Source: Mucilaginibacter sp. Bleaf8
GTDB taxonomy: Bacteria; Bacteroidota; Bacteroidia; Sphingobacteriales; Sphingobacteriaceae
DNA: 64,000 nucleotides
Assembly: GCF_018390515.1 (NCBI RefSeq)
Contig: NZ_JAHBBK010000006.1
Location: 1 to 64,000 of the forward strand
Direction: 5' to 3'
The translations under genes and the position numbers were made by a program. Shown piece after piece: positions 41,226-51,024 of the stretch. Within the stretch, counting starts at the first letter, position 1. Each line of letters begins with the position of its first letter. The notes beneath the pieces are model-generated. The model saw only the letters and a list, made by a program, of their open reading frames with translations, did not search any database and was not told the origin of the DNA.

Positions 41226-44200
41226 ATGGAAAACATAAGCAGTTCGGCCTTACCGCCTGTTGCTTTACGTGTATTTGAAACATTACCGGTTTGTTGTGTG
41301 GTACTCTCTCCTGAGCTTATCATACTAACCGCCAGCGACGATCATGTGAAACTGACGGGAAAGACCCGGACCGAAATTACCGGCCGTTATTTCTTCGATG
41401 TATTTCCGGAAGTGCCTGAATGGGCCCAGGGAAAAGATGGCGGCATTGCCGAATCATTGCAACAGGTTTTAGCCACCAGGCAGCAGCACCATGTTCCGCT
41501 TACGCGGTTTGACGTGCCCGACCTGGAACATCCTGGTCAGCTTAAAGAAAGCTACTGGCAAACCTTGCATAAACCGGTACTGGATGAAAGCGGCAATATT
41601 CTTTACATTATTCACGAAACCCGTGACGTATCCAACCAGGTACTGACGGAGCATAAACTGGCCAAGCGACTTGAAAACGAGCGCAAGGCCAGAGCCGGTG
41701 CAGATCATCTGAGCAAACAGATGGAAATGCTGTTTCATACAATACCTGCGCAAATTGCTATTGTAAGCGGTTCTGACATGGTTTTCACCTACGTTAATCC
41801 GCAATACCAAAACGAACTATTTCCCGGAAGGGATGTGTTAGGACTTCCCTTGCTGGCAGCTTTACCTGAAATTGCGGGTGAACCTATATGGCACGTTCTA
41901 AATAAGGTTTACACCACCGGCGAACCGTTTGTAGATACCGAGATCCATGTACCACTGGCTGATCAAACTGGCGGTGAGCTTAGCGACCATTACTTCAATG
42001 TGGTGTATCAGCCGTTACGTGATGAAAGCGGTAACGTTAACGCTATCCTAAGCTTTAAATACGAAGTTACCGAACATGTAGCAGCCCGCAAACTACTCGA
42101 GGCCAATGAACATAAGCTGCATGAATTACATGAAGAAGTGCAGCAGGCTTACCAAGAGCTGCAGGCCAGCAACGAAGAACTTATTTCGGGTAACGAGGAG
42201 CTTGCCGTAACCATTGAAAGCCTGAGACAGACGCAGGAGCAACTTGAAGACCTGAATCAGAACCTTGAAGGCAAAGTGGAAGAGCGTACTACAGCACTTC
42301 AGGAAAGCGAAAGTGAACAACAGGCGCTGAATGAAGAGCTTACCGCCATGAACGAAGAGCTTCGGGCAACCAATGAAGAACTGGCAGACAGCCAAAGCAA
42401 GCTGGAAGAAACAGTACAGCAACTTGCAGCCAGTGAGCAGAAGGTACGCAGCCTGGTTGAAAGTGCACCTTTCCCAATTGGCGTATATACCGGCCGCGAA
42501 ATGCGGATTGAACTACTTAACCAGTCCATTATTGACACCTGGAACAGGGGCAGCGATCTGATTGGCAAAACCTATGCCGAGGTACTGCCCGAACTGGCAG
42601 GCACCGGTGTTTATGAACGCCTGGACCATGTTTACCTAACCGGGATACCCTACCACACCGAAAACGAACGTGTTGATCTGCTGGTTGACGGAAAGCTACA
42701 GCCGTTTTATTTCAACTATGACTTTACGCCGCTCTTTGATCAGCATGGTAAAGTTTATGGGGTTATGAATACCGCATCTGATGTAACAGAACTGGTGAAT
42801 GCCAAACTGCAAGTTGAGCAGAGCCAAAAAAGCCTGTATAACATCATTATGCATTCGCCCGTTTCCAAAAGCATTCTTTTAGGTTCGGATTACAAAGTAG
42901 AGATAGCTAATGATCGCATGATAGCCCTTTGGGGCAAGCCGCGGGAAGCAATTCTTAACCGGCCTCTTTTTGAAGGAGTGCCCGAGGCAAAAGGACAGGG
43001 GCTGGAGGAGTTGCTACAGGATATTTATACAACCGGCAATACCTTAGAAGCAAAGGAACGGCCCATTTCGCTGTTAAGGAACGGCCAGATGGAAACGCTG
43101 TACCTCGACTTTGTGTACCAACCCTATAAGGATGCGCATGACAATATTATAGGGGTAATTGTTACGGCCATTGATGTAACTGCACAGGTGGTTACCCGCG
43201 AAGAGGTGCAGCAACTTAATGAAGAGCTTGCCGCCACTAACGAAGAGTTGAAATTAGCCAACGAAGAGCAAGCGGCCGTAAACGAAGAGCTTGCCGCCCT
43301 GAACGATGCATTGAAGGTAAGTCAGGATGAATTGCAGCTGGCTATTGATGCTGCCGACCTGGCCACTTGGGATTTGAATCCCGCCACCGGCAGGTTTTCA
43401 GGCAACGATCTTACAAAAACCTGGTTCGGCCTACAGCCCGAAGACGAAATTGAACTGGACCAGGCCCTGGCAGCCATTGCAGATACCGATCGCGAAAAGG
43501 TTATTCAGGCCATCAACCATGCCATGACCTACGCATCAGGCGGAGATTATGATATCCATTACACCATCATCAATCCGCAAGATCAGTTGCCACGCGTGGT
43601 AAGGGCAAAGGGTAAAGCGCTTTTCGATGAACAGCAGCAGGCTACCCGCTTAAGCGGCATGCTGCTGGATGTTACGGAGCAGAAAAAAGACGAGCAGCGA
43701 AAAAACGATTTTATCGGGATAGTGAGCCATGAATTAAAAACACCGCTTACCTCGCTGAAGGCCTTATTGCAGGTAGCCGGCCTAAAACTAAAAGCCAGCG
43801 ATGATAATTTCTTGCGTGGAGCGGTAGAAAAATCAAGCGTTCAGGTAAAAAAGATGGAAGCGATGATTAGCGGCTTTCTGAATATCTCCAGGCTGGAATC
43901 GGGCAAGATGTCCATTCAAAAAACATCATTTGACCTGCAGGAACTGATTGGCAACGTCATTAAAGAAACCGGACTAACGATGAACAGCCATCGCATTGAA
44001 TTTGTAGCCGCCGGCCCGCTGTCCATTCATGCCGATCATGACAAAATTGAGTCTGTGGTTTCTAACCTGCTCAGCAATGCTATAAAATACTCGCCAAAGG
44101 GAACAACGGTTACTGTGGTTTACAAAACCGTTGCACACAGTGTACAGGTAAGCGTTCAGGACGAAGGTATGGGCATCAAGAAAGAAGACCAAGAAAAGCT

Positions 44201-44369
44201 TTTTGAGCGCTATTACCGGGTAGAAACCAGTAATACAAAGCACATCTCGGGCTTTGGTATAGGCTTATACTTGTGTGCCGAAATCATAGAGCGCCATGGC
44301 GGCAAAATATGGGTAGACAGTGTGGAAGGAAACGGAGCTACGTTTACTTTCAGCCTGCCGCTTGAGTAA
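41226..44369 (+). CDS. Large multi-PAS sensor histidine kinase with coiled coils
   Basis: This 1047-aa cytosolic kinase has PAS domains at about 12-145, 160-290, 410-530, 535-660 and 705-815. Two long Glu-rich coiled coils with repeated NEELxAxNEEL units lie at about 295-400 and 660-705. HisKA follows with GIVSHELKTPLTSLKALLQ (His about 838), then an ATPase domain with N box SNLLSNAIKYSP, G1 VQDEGMGIK and G2 GFGIGLYLCAE. The third and fourth PAS units share PELAGTGVYERLDHVYLTG-like and EGVPEAKGQGLEELLQDIYTTG-like segments and look like a duplication. No receiver domain or nearby response regulator is present. Confidence 0.95.
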   Translation: MENISSSALPPVALRVFETLPVCCVVLSPELIILTASDDHVKLTGKTRTEITGRYFFDVFPEVPEWAQGKDGGIAESLQQVLATRQQHHVPLTRFDVPDLEHPGQLKESYWQTLHKPVLDESGNILYIIHETRDVSNQVLTEHKLAKRLENERKARAGADHLSKQMEMLFHTIPAQIAIVSGSDMVFTYVNPQYQNELFPGRDVLGLPLLAALPEIAGEPIWHVLNKVYTTGEPFVDTEIHVPLADQTGGELSDHYFNVVYQPLRDESGNVNAILSFKYEVTEHVAARKLLEANEHKLHELHEEVQQAYQELQASNEELISGNEELAVTIESLRQTQEQLEDLNQNLEGKVEERTTALQESESEQQALNEELTAMNEELRATNEELADSQSKLEETVQQLAASEQKVRSLVESAPFPIGVYTGREMRIELLNQSIIDTWNRGSDLIGKTYAEVLPELAGTGVYERLDHVYLTGIPYHTENERVDLLVDGKLQPFYFNYDFTPLFDQHGKVYGVMNTASDVTELVNAKLQVEQSQKSLYNIIMHSPVSKSILLGSDYKVEIANDRMIALWGKPREAILNRPLFEGVPEAKGQGLEELLQDIYTTGNTLEAKERPISLLRNGQMETLYLDFVYQPYKDAHDNIIGVIVTAIDVTAQVVTREEVQQLNEELAATNEELKLANEEQAAVNEELAALNDALKVSQDELQLAIDAADLATWDLNPATGRFSGNDLTKTWFGLQPEDEIELDQALAAIADTDREKVIQAINHAMTYASGGDYDIHYTIINPQDQLPRVVRAKGKALFDEQQQATRLSGMLLDVTEQKKDEQRKNDFIGIVSHELKTPLTSLKALLQVAGLKLKASDDNFLRGAVEKSSVQVKKMEAMISGFLNISRLESGKMSIQKTSFDLQELIGNVIKETGLTMNSHRIEFVAAGPLSIHADHDKIESVVSNLLSNAIKYSPKGTTVTVVYKTVAHSVQVSVQDEGMGIKKEDQEKLFERYYRVETSNTKHISGFGIGLYLCAEIIERHGGKIWVDSVEGNGATFTFSLPLE

Positions 44370-44471
44370 AAGCAAGGTAGTCTACTATCTGTGAAAGTAT
44401 TAGACAAGCTATTGATGACTGCTGCATTTATTGAAAGATGAATAAATGCAGCAGCGTTATAGGATAAGTGT

Positions 44472-44479
44472 TAATTTTG
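44472..44479 (+). promoter_or_regulatory. -7 box of the pseudouridine synthase gene
   Basis: TAATTTTG fits TAnnTTTG and ends 11 nt before the ATG at 44491. Confidence 0.4.
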
Positions 44480-44490
44480 CAAATTAAATA

Positions 44491-46191
44491 ATGCAAAACC
44501 ACTTGGATAACCATAGTCAGGCTAAGATTACTTATTTTCCCGATCAGTTGGTGAAAGATATCGCCTTACCAGAGCGCTTTACCTTTCCTTTTTATTACGA
44601 GCCGCACCCGTTAACCAGAATAGCGGCAGCCCAACTGCAGCAATACCTGGAAGAGCAGGCGAGCCTCGATCATAACTTCGGACTTGACAGCGATCAGGAA
44701 GGTATGGCCATTGGCAAGATGTTTGGTGTTTTAGTGGTACAGGATACCGAAGGGAAAGTGGGTTACCTGTCGGCCTTTTCGGGCAAACTGGCCGGCTCAA
44801 ATGATCATCCAAACTTTGTTCCGCCTGTTTTTGACATGCTGGTAGAAAACAGCTTTTTTCTTAAAGAGCAGGAAAATATAAACACGCTCAATGCGCAGGT
44901 AAAAGAGATATGGGCAGATACAACCTACACTCATTTACGGCAGCAGCTCGACCAATTTTCCACCCAATCTTCACAAGAAATAGCAGCCTTAAAGAAACAG
45001 CTAAAAGTTAACAAGCAGAACCGGAAGAAACTCCGCGAAGAGCAACAGAACAAACTTAATTTGTACGATTACGGGTTGTTTGAAGCCTACTTAGTTAAAC
45101 ACAGCTTGCACGATAAGCATCAGCTTAAAGTACTTACAGACCAATGGGAGCAGCTTTTGGATAAAACGCGCGAAAGCATGGCGCAATTCGAATCCAGAAT
45201 TGAAGCACTGAAAAACGAGCGTAAAGAAAGATCAGCCGATTTGCAAAGGCAGCTCTTTGAACAGTACGCCTTTTTGAACCGAGATGGTAAAAGCAAAAGC
45301 TTACAGGATATCTTCAGCGTAACTGCCTTTGGAAAACCACCGGCAGGTGCGGGCGAATGTGCAACACCCAAGCTTTTGCAATTCGCTTTTGCAAACGGGT
45401 ACAAACCACTGGCCATGGCCGAGTTTTGGTGGGGCGCTTCACCAAAATCAGAAATCAGAAAACATAAGCAGTTCTACCCGGCCTGTACAGGTAAATGTAA
45501 ACCCATTTTAGGGCACATGCTGGAAGGCATGCCTGTTGATGATAACCCGCTTTTATTAAACCCCGGAGAAAACACCAAGCTGGAGATAATCTATGAGGAC
45601 GCCTGCTTTGTAATAGTTAATAAGCCTGCCGGCCTGCGTTCTGTACGGGGTGTGGATATTCATGATTCGGTTTACACACGTTTAAAACAGGTATTGGTAA
45701 ATACCGAACCGCTGATTGTTCACCGGTTGGATATGGGCACTTCCGGACTTTTAGTGGTAGCCAAAACCCCGGAGGCGCACAAGCATATTCAAAAGCAGTT
45801 TTTGAACCGCACACTAAGCAAACGTTACGTAGCGCTGTTATCAAAAGTGATTGATAAGCCCGAGGGCGAGATCAGTCTGCCTTTAACCGGCGACCCGTAC
45901 AACCGCCCGCGGCAACTGGTTTGTTTTGAAACCGGGAAGAAAAGCATTACCAGGTGGCAGGTAGTTTACACAACCGAAACAACAACCAAGATTCACTTTT
46001 GGCCCCTTACAGGGCGCACCCACCAGCTGCGCATGCATTCGGCCCATGAGCTGGGACTTAATGCACCCATTGTAGGTGACGATTTGTATGGTACCCCTGC
46101 AGAACGCTTGTACCTGCATGCTGCCTACCTAGAGTTTGTACATCCCGAAACCAAAGAAAGAATCAGCTTTGAAGTAACAGAGGACTTTTAA
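44491..46191 (+). CDS. RluA-family pseudouridine synthase with long N-terminal extension
   Basis: This 566-aa protein carries the catalytic RluA domain in its last 220 residues: the catalytic Asp in VHRLDMGTSGLLVVAK (about 412), KRYVALLSK, and the C-terminal motif TGRTHQLRMHSAHELG. The first 340 residues include a coiled-coil stretch (about 165-270, rich in Lys, Glu and Gln) and a conserved-looking region with PPAGAGECATPKLLQFAF and YPACTGKCKPILGHML, typical of the long RluA/YlyB-like proteins of Bacteroidota and gamma-proteobacteria. It converts uridine to pseudouridine in rRNA or tRNA; the target site is not predictable. Confidence 0.93.
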   Translation: MQNHLDNHSQAKITYFPDQLVKDIALPERFTFPFYYEPHPLTRIAAAQLQQYLEEQASLDHNFGLDSDQEGMAIGKMFGVLVVQDTEGKVGYLSAFSGKLAGSNDHPNFVPPVFDMLVENSFFLKEQENINTLNAQVKEIWADTTYTHLRQQLDQFSTQSSQEIAALKKQLKVNKQNRKKLREEQQNKLNLYDYGLFEAYLVKHSLHDKHQLKVLTDQWEQLLDKTRESMAQFESRIEALKNERKERSADLQRQLFEQYAFLNRDGKSKSLQDIFSVTAFGKPPAGAGECATPKLLQFAFANGYKPLAMAEFWWGASPKSEIRKHKQFYPACTGKCKPILGHMLEGMPVDDNPLLLNPGENTKLEIIYEDACFVIVNKPAGLRSVRGVDIHDSVYTRLKQVLVNTEPLIVHRLDMGTSGLLVVAKTPEAHKHIQKQFLNRTLSKRYVALLSKVIDKPEGEISLPLTGDPYNRPRQLVCFETGKKSITRWQVVYTTETTTKIHFWPLTGRTHQLRMHSAHELGLNAPIVGDDLYGTPAERLYLHAAYLEFVHPETKERISFEVTEDF

Positions 46192-46439
46192 CGCGCTTGA
46201 TAAGCTATGTCATTATGGAAAGGCTCGCTAACAGGGCTTCTATTGCTTTTCTTTAACTTCTATGGAAACGTCAGTTCATTGAGCTAACCTCTTGTTTTAG
46301 TAATATCAATTGCTCCGCAATTCATAGGCTTTAGCTATTGCTTATAGAATAAAACGATTGTGACGGCATACTTCCATGCTCTATTTTTACAGCTGTAAAA
46401 CCTGATTGAGTTCAGGATTCCTTTAAAATTTAGACCAAG

Positions 46440-48716
46440 ATGGATACCCAATCAAACGACATTAGCAAATGCCCGTTCCACAACGGCACCATGAAGCACA
46501 ACTTAGCCGGCAACGGCACCCGCAACCATAACTGGTGGCCCAACCAGCTTAAATTGAATATTCTTCGTCAGCATTCGTCATTGTCCAACCCTTTGGATAA
46601 GGACTTTAATTATGCAGAAGCATTTAAAACCTTGGATCTGGAAGCCGTAAAGCAGGATCTGCATGCCCTGATGACCGATTCACAGGACTGGTGGCCTGCG
46701 GACTTTGGCCATTACGGTGGTTTATTTGTGCGTATGGCCTGGCACAGTGCCGGTACTTACCGTGTAACTGATGGCCGCGGCGGCGGTGGCGCCGGTTTGC
46801 AGCGCTTTGCCCCGCTTAACAGCTGGCCGGATAACGTAAGCCTGGATAAAGCCCGCAGACTGCTTTGGCCTATCAAACAGAAATACGGCCGTAAATTATC
46901 TTGGGCAGATTTAATGATTTTGACCGGTAACATAGCACTCGAATCTATGGGCTTTAAAACCTTCGGTTTTGCAGGCGGACGCGAAGATGCCTGGGAGGCG
47001 GATGAGTCTGTTTACTGGGGTTCGGAAAGAACCTGGCTGGGCGGCGATCTGCGTTATGCTAATGGTTCGGAAGGTGTGGTTGAAAATCATGGTGTGCTGG
47101 TGTCAGACGATAATGCTGATGGCAATATCCATTCACGCAACTTGGAAAAGCCGCTTGCTGCCGTGCAAATGGGTTTAATTTACGTAAATCCCGAAGGCCC
47201 TGATGGTAACCCCGACCCGGTTATGGCCGCCAAAGACATTCGCGATACCTTTGGCCGCATGGCCATGAATGACGAGGAAACCGTTGCCTTGATAGCAGGA
47301 GGCCACAGCTTTGGTAAAACTCACGGTGCCGCATCTGCAGATCATGTAGGCAAAGAACCGGAAGCTGCCGGTATGGAAGCACAGGGCTTTGGCTGGAGCA
47401 ACAGCTTTGGCTCTGGCAAAGGTGCCGACACCATTACCAGCGGACTGGAAGTAACCTGGACCAAAACGCCGACGCAATGGAGCAATAACTTTTTTGAAAA
47501 CTTGTTTGGTTTTGAGTGGGAATTAACCACCAGCCCGGCAGGTGCACACCAGTGGGTAGCTAAAGATGCCGAGGCAATCATTCCGGATGCTTATGACAAC
47601 GCTAAAAAGCACCGCCCTACCATGCTCACTACCGACCTGGCCTTAAGATTTGACCCGGCTTACGAGAAAATATCCAGACGCTTTTTAGAAGACCACGAAG
47701 CATTTTCAGATGCATTTGCACGTGCTTGGTTTAAACTAACGCACCGCGATATGGGACCACGTGCCCGTTACCTGGGCCCGGACGTACCACAAGAAGAATT
47801 ATTATGGCAAGACATTATCCCTGCAGTTAACCATGTGCTGGTTGATGAGAATGACGTTGCGACATTAAAAGCGAAAATTCTGGCATCGGGCCTGAGTGTG
47901 TCTGAACTGGTTTCAACCGCATGGGCTTCGGCCTCTACTTTCCGTGGCTCAGATAAACGCGGTGGCGCCAATGGTGCACGTATTCGCCTGGCTCCGCAGC
48001 GTTACTGGCGGGTAAACAACCCGGTACAATTACAAAAAGTATTGGGCGTGCTCGAAAAGATTCAGAATGAATTTAACGGCGCTCAAACTACCGGCAAGAA
48101 AGTTTCATCGGCCGACCTGATCGTGCTGGCAGGTAATGCCGGTGTAGAAAAAGCGGCTCAGGATGCCGGTCAGCCAATAACCGTTCCGTTCACCGCAGGC
48201 CGTACAGATGCCTCGCAGGAGCAAACCGACGTAGAATCATTCGGTTATCTTGAGCCGTTGGCTGATGGTTTCCGTAGCTACCGCAAATCAGGCTTAGGAG
48301 TATCTACCGAAGAGTTGCTGGTGGATAAAGCACACCTGCTAACGCTTACTGCACCAGAACTTACCGTACTGATGGGTGGCCTGAAGGCAATTAATATCAA
48401 CTTTGATGGCTCGAACCACGGTGTACTTACCGCACGCCCTGGTCAGCTGAGTAATGATTACTTTGTAAACCTGTTGGATATGGGTACGGCCTGGAAAGCG
48501 ACCTCAACCGACCGCGAGGTATACGAAGGTACCAGCCGTGCTACAGGCGAGCGCAAATGGACTGCTACCCGTGCCGACCTGGTATTCGGTTCACATGCAG
48601 AGTTACGTGCCGTTGCTGAAGTGTACGGCAGTGCAGACGGTCAACAAAAATTCCTGCAGGACTTTGTGGCTGCCTGGAACAAAGTGATGAATCTGGATCG
48701 TTTTGATTTGGTGTAA
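46440..48716 (+). CDS. katG: Catalase-peroxidase KatG
   Basis: This 758-aa bifunctional haem enzyme degrades hydrogen peroxide and peroxidises substrates. It has distal-pocket residues in RMAWHSAGTYR (Arg, Trp, His about 98-102) and the Tyr of LIYVNPEGPDG and Met of RMAMNDEET that form the family's Trp-Tyr-Met crosslink. The proximal His is in GGHSFGKTHG. The second, non-haem repeat domain fills the C-terminal half (SADLIVLAGNAGVEKAA). The length is standard. It is monocistronic, with a strong terminator. Confidence 0.97.
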   Translation: MDTQSNDISKCPFHNGTMKHNLAGNGTRNHNWWPNQLKLNILRQHSSLSNPLDKDFNYAEAFKTLDLEAVKQDLHALMTDSQDWWPADFGHYGGLFVRMAWHSAGTYRVTDGRGGGGAGLQRFAPLNSWPDNVSLDKARRLLWPIKQKYGRKLSWADLMILTGNIALESMGFKTFGFAGGREDAWEADESVYWGSERTWLGGDLRYANGSEGVVENHGVLVSDDNADGNIHSRNLEKPLAAVQMGLIYVNPEGPDGNPDPVMAAKDIRDTFGRMAMNDEETVALIAGGHSFGKTHGAASADHVGKEPEAAGMEAQGFGWSNSFGSGKGADTITSGLEVTWTKTPTQWSNNFFENLFGFEWELTTSPAGAHQWVAKDAEAIIPDAYDNAKKHRPTMLTTDLALRFDPAYEKISRRFLEDHEAFSDAFARAWFKLTHRDMGPRARYLGPDVPQEELLWQDIIPAVNHVLVDENDVATLKAKILASGLSVSELVSTAWASASTFRGSDKRGGANGARIRLAPQRYWRVNNPVQLQKVLGVLEKIQNEFNGAQTTGKKVSSADLIVLAGNAGVEKAAQDAGQPITVPFTAGRTDASQEQTDVESFGYLEPLADGFRSYRKSGLGVSTEELLVDKAHLLTLTAPELTVLMGGLKAININFDGSNHGVLTARPGQLSNDYFVNLLDMGTAWKATSTDREVYEGTSRATGERKWTATRADLVFGSHAELRAVAEVYGSADGQQKFLQDFVAAWNKVMNLDRFDLV

Positions 48717-48738
48717 CACTAAATTTTAATACATAAAT

Positions 48739-48777
48739 CAAAAGAGGGGCTTATATAATATATAAGCCCCTCTTTTG
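48739..48777. terminator. Strong terminator between katG and tssK
   Basis: CAAAAGAGGGGCTTATAT pairs perfectly with ATATAAGCCCCTCTTTTG around a 3-nt loop. A and T tracts on both sides allow termination in both directions for the converging genes. Confidence 0.85.
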
Positions 48778-48848
48778 TAATAACTGAATTTGCAGGATTT
48801 GCAACTAAAGCCAAAGCAATATTGCAATCGTTCTGCTTATAGGCGCTA

Positions 48849-49994
48849 TTAATCCAGCAGGGTCCAGGTACGTTTGGCCTGCACCGTTTGTACAATCTGC
48901 TGCTCGGCTACCACAATGTTTTCTTTCCGCTGACCGATGTACTCCAACGTGCTGAGTTTATTCCATAAAGCTACGATAACACGCAAAAACTCATCTACTG
49001 CCGTCATAGACGAACGTATATCATGATGGTTGTATACGATCTCGATAAGGCGGGCCAACAACTCTTCAAAGTTGCCGGGAGTTACATCCTTCCATTCATA
49101 AAAATACTTTAACAGCTCTTCGCGCTCGGCACCCGCTATGCTTTTTACCGTGCTGAAAAATACATGTGCCATTTCCGAAAAATAACCTGTCAGCACTACG
49201 GGGGGCTGGTTATACACCATGTTTCGGTATGGAAAATAAATACGTGATATATAATCAAGCATTTTTTCGCATAGCGTTTTTACATTCTTACCAATGGTCG
49301 AAATAGAATCTTTTGAGGTTATCTTGTCCAGAATACGGAATGATAACAGCTGCAACTCGTTGAGCTGATTACTGAAAAACTCATAATAACGCACCAGATC
49401 CGGGTGGCTCAAAATATTCACACATGGCGGTATATAATCGGTCTGGATTTGCATGCCCGAACTGCTGCGGGTTAGCTTGCCTATTTCCAGATAATAATTA
49501 GCCCGATTATTGATTTGTGAGGCCGGTAATATGGTTACTGCATAACTGCTATCCACCTCAGGGTAACGCAGCGGCATTTCTTCTGCATCCGGCTGGCCTA
49601 CAGCCACCCGCTCATGCGGGTTTACGGTAAGGATAATATAGTAGCTTTCTACTGCATCGGTTACACTATCCTGGCTGAAATAGTGATTAAAGAGCAGTTC
49701 CTGCCCAAGTGCCTGCGGCGAAATACGGATACGGTAGCCTTCGGCCGTTACGGCATTACACTGGCGTATCTTTACCTGTATATGATTGGATGCCCGCTCA
49801 CTTATCTGGATATCCATTGAGCTGCTTTCGCCATTAAAGGGTGGCAACAAACCAAAATTATTGTTATGCAGCGTTAATGAGTTGCTGTCTTTAACCAGGT
49901 CATGAATAAAATTATCGGTCTGTACAAAATGACCGCTTGAAATTTTCATGCCGTCAACCCAGTTTACGGCTTTATGTTTGATGGGCAAAATCAT
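48849..49994 (-). CDS. tssK: T6SS-iii baseplate subunit TssK
   Basis: This 381-aa protein has the TssK N-terminal motif WVDGMKISSGHFVQTDNF (W-x-x-G-M and H-F, about 12-29) and the middle/C-terminal helical domain (YYEFFSNQLNELQLLSFRIL). TssK trimers link the baseplate wedges to the membrane complex. Its length is below that of proteobacterial TssK (about 440 aa), which is typical of subtype iii. It lies 20 bp downstream of tssN on the minus strand. Confidence 0.9.
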   Translation of the reverse strand: MILPIKHKAVNWVDGMKISSGHFVQTDNFIHDLVKDSNSLTLHNNNFGLLPPFNGESSSMDIQISERASNHIQVKIRQCNAVTAEGYRIRISPQALGQELLFNHYFSQDSVTDAVESYYIILTVNPHERVAVGQPDAEEMPLRYPEVDSSYAVTILPASQINNRANYYLEIGKLTRSSSGMQIQTDYIPPCVNILSHPDLVRYYEFFSNQLNELQLLSFRILDKITSKDSISTIGKNVKTLCEKMLDYISRIYFPYRNMVYNQPPVVLTGYFSEMAHVFFSTVKSIAGAEREELLKYFYEWKDVTPGNFEELLARLIEIVYNHHDIRSSMTAVDEFLRVIVALWNKLSTLEYIGQRKENIVVAEQQIVQTVQAKRTWTLLD

Positions 49995-50014
49995 GATTGC
50001 TAAAGGTTAATTGC

Positions 50015-50908
50015 TTATAAATATACCGCTTCGTCGCCTGTTCTTTGCGGCACATTCACGGCTTCAGATACCCGTTTGGCAAAAATGGGCAGCTTTTCGG
50101 TAATCTTATTTTGTTCAATATCGCGGTCGGGGTCAATAAAGTGCCGCTGACTGAAAAACGACGGTTTGATATAAAATATCCATTTATAGGATTCGCCCGT
50201 GTTTTGCTGGTACTGAATCTGCGAGTCAGGAAACTTCAGATTATAATCATCAATAAACTTCTGGAACCACTGCCCGAAGTTCATGTTACGCGGCGCTTTT
50301 GCCTTAACCTTGAGCGGTTCCTGGTCGTTAGTATGCTTATACAAATTAATTTCGAGCACCAGCAATCGGTTAAAGTCCAGGTGTTCCATGTTAATATCTT
50401 CGGGGATGGATGGGTATTGCCATACCTTATATATCTCAAGCGGAATATTCATGTAGGCAACGTAAGCCCACCAAAACAGCAGCGGCGCCAGGAACACAAA
50501 TATAGATGTAGATGCCCAAACACCATATTTCAAATTGTTCAGCCAGTCGAACACCAGCTTAAACAAAAAGGCACCCAGCATGCAGGCTAATAGGCTGCAG
50601 ATAAAAACAAAACCCTTACGCCCCAGCAATTCGCTTTCATAATGTGTGGCAGCAAGCCATACAAATACAATACCAGCTGTAAGGCTGTACAGCTGCACAC
50701 AGATGTAGCCCCATGGCATAAACTGCAAATCTAAAAATCCCAGCAGGCCCGGCAGGCCCAGTACCAAAGAGGTAAGCAGTAAGGTTACAATTAGTTTTTT
50801 GTTGTTAAATACCTGGTTCTTTTTATTAATAATTGTCATGATTGCGGTACTCACCGCAAAAATCACCGGGAACAGCAGAAAACGTATAAAAAACGATTTA
50901 ACGTCCAT
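50015..50908 (-). CDS. tssN: T6SS-iii transmembrane protein TssN
   Basis: This 297-aa protein has about five or six transmembrane helices in its first 165 residues (FFIRFLLFPVIFAVSTAIM, LIVTLLLTSLVLGLPGLLGF, VFICSLLACMLGAFLF, STSIFVFLAPLLFWWAYVAY) and a soluble C-terminal domain (FNRLLVLEINLYKH, WIFYIKPSFF). This matches TssN, a Bacteroidota-specific T6SS membrane component. I take the ATG at 50908 rather than a TTG 8 codons upstream. It is cotranscribed with tssK and divergent from tssG. Confidence 0.88.
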   Translation of the reverse strand: MDVKSFFIRFLLFPVIFAVSTAIMTIINKKNQVFNNKKLIVTLLLTSLVLGLPGLLGFLDLQFMPWGYICVQLYSLTAGIVFVWLAATHYESELLGRKGFVFICSLLACMLGAFLFKLVFDWLNNLKYGVWASTSIFVFLAPLLFWWAYVAYMNIPLEIYKVWQYPSIPEDINMEHLDFNRLLVLEINLYKHTNDQEPLKVKAKAPRNMNFGQWFQKFIDDYNLKFPDSQIQYQQNTGESYKWIFYIKPSFFSQRHFIDPDRDIEQNKITEKLPIFAKRVSEAVNVPQRTGDEAVYL

Positions 50909-51024
50909 AAAAGTTATAGGTCTATGTTGCAAAGAAAAAGCTTAACTTGAGAAGTTCAACTTTGCTTAATCAATTACCAACAAATATGGTTATTGTTTTA
51001 GAAAAGCACTAACAACATCTGTAC

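Noticed and set aside
42120..43330. Tandem DNA repeats in the large PAS kinase gene
   Set aside because: They reflect coding for NEEL-type coiled coils and duplicated PAS units rather than a separate DNA element.
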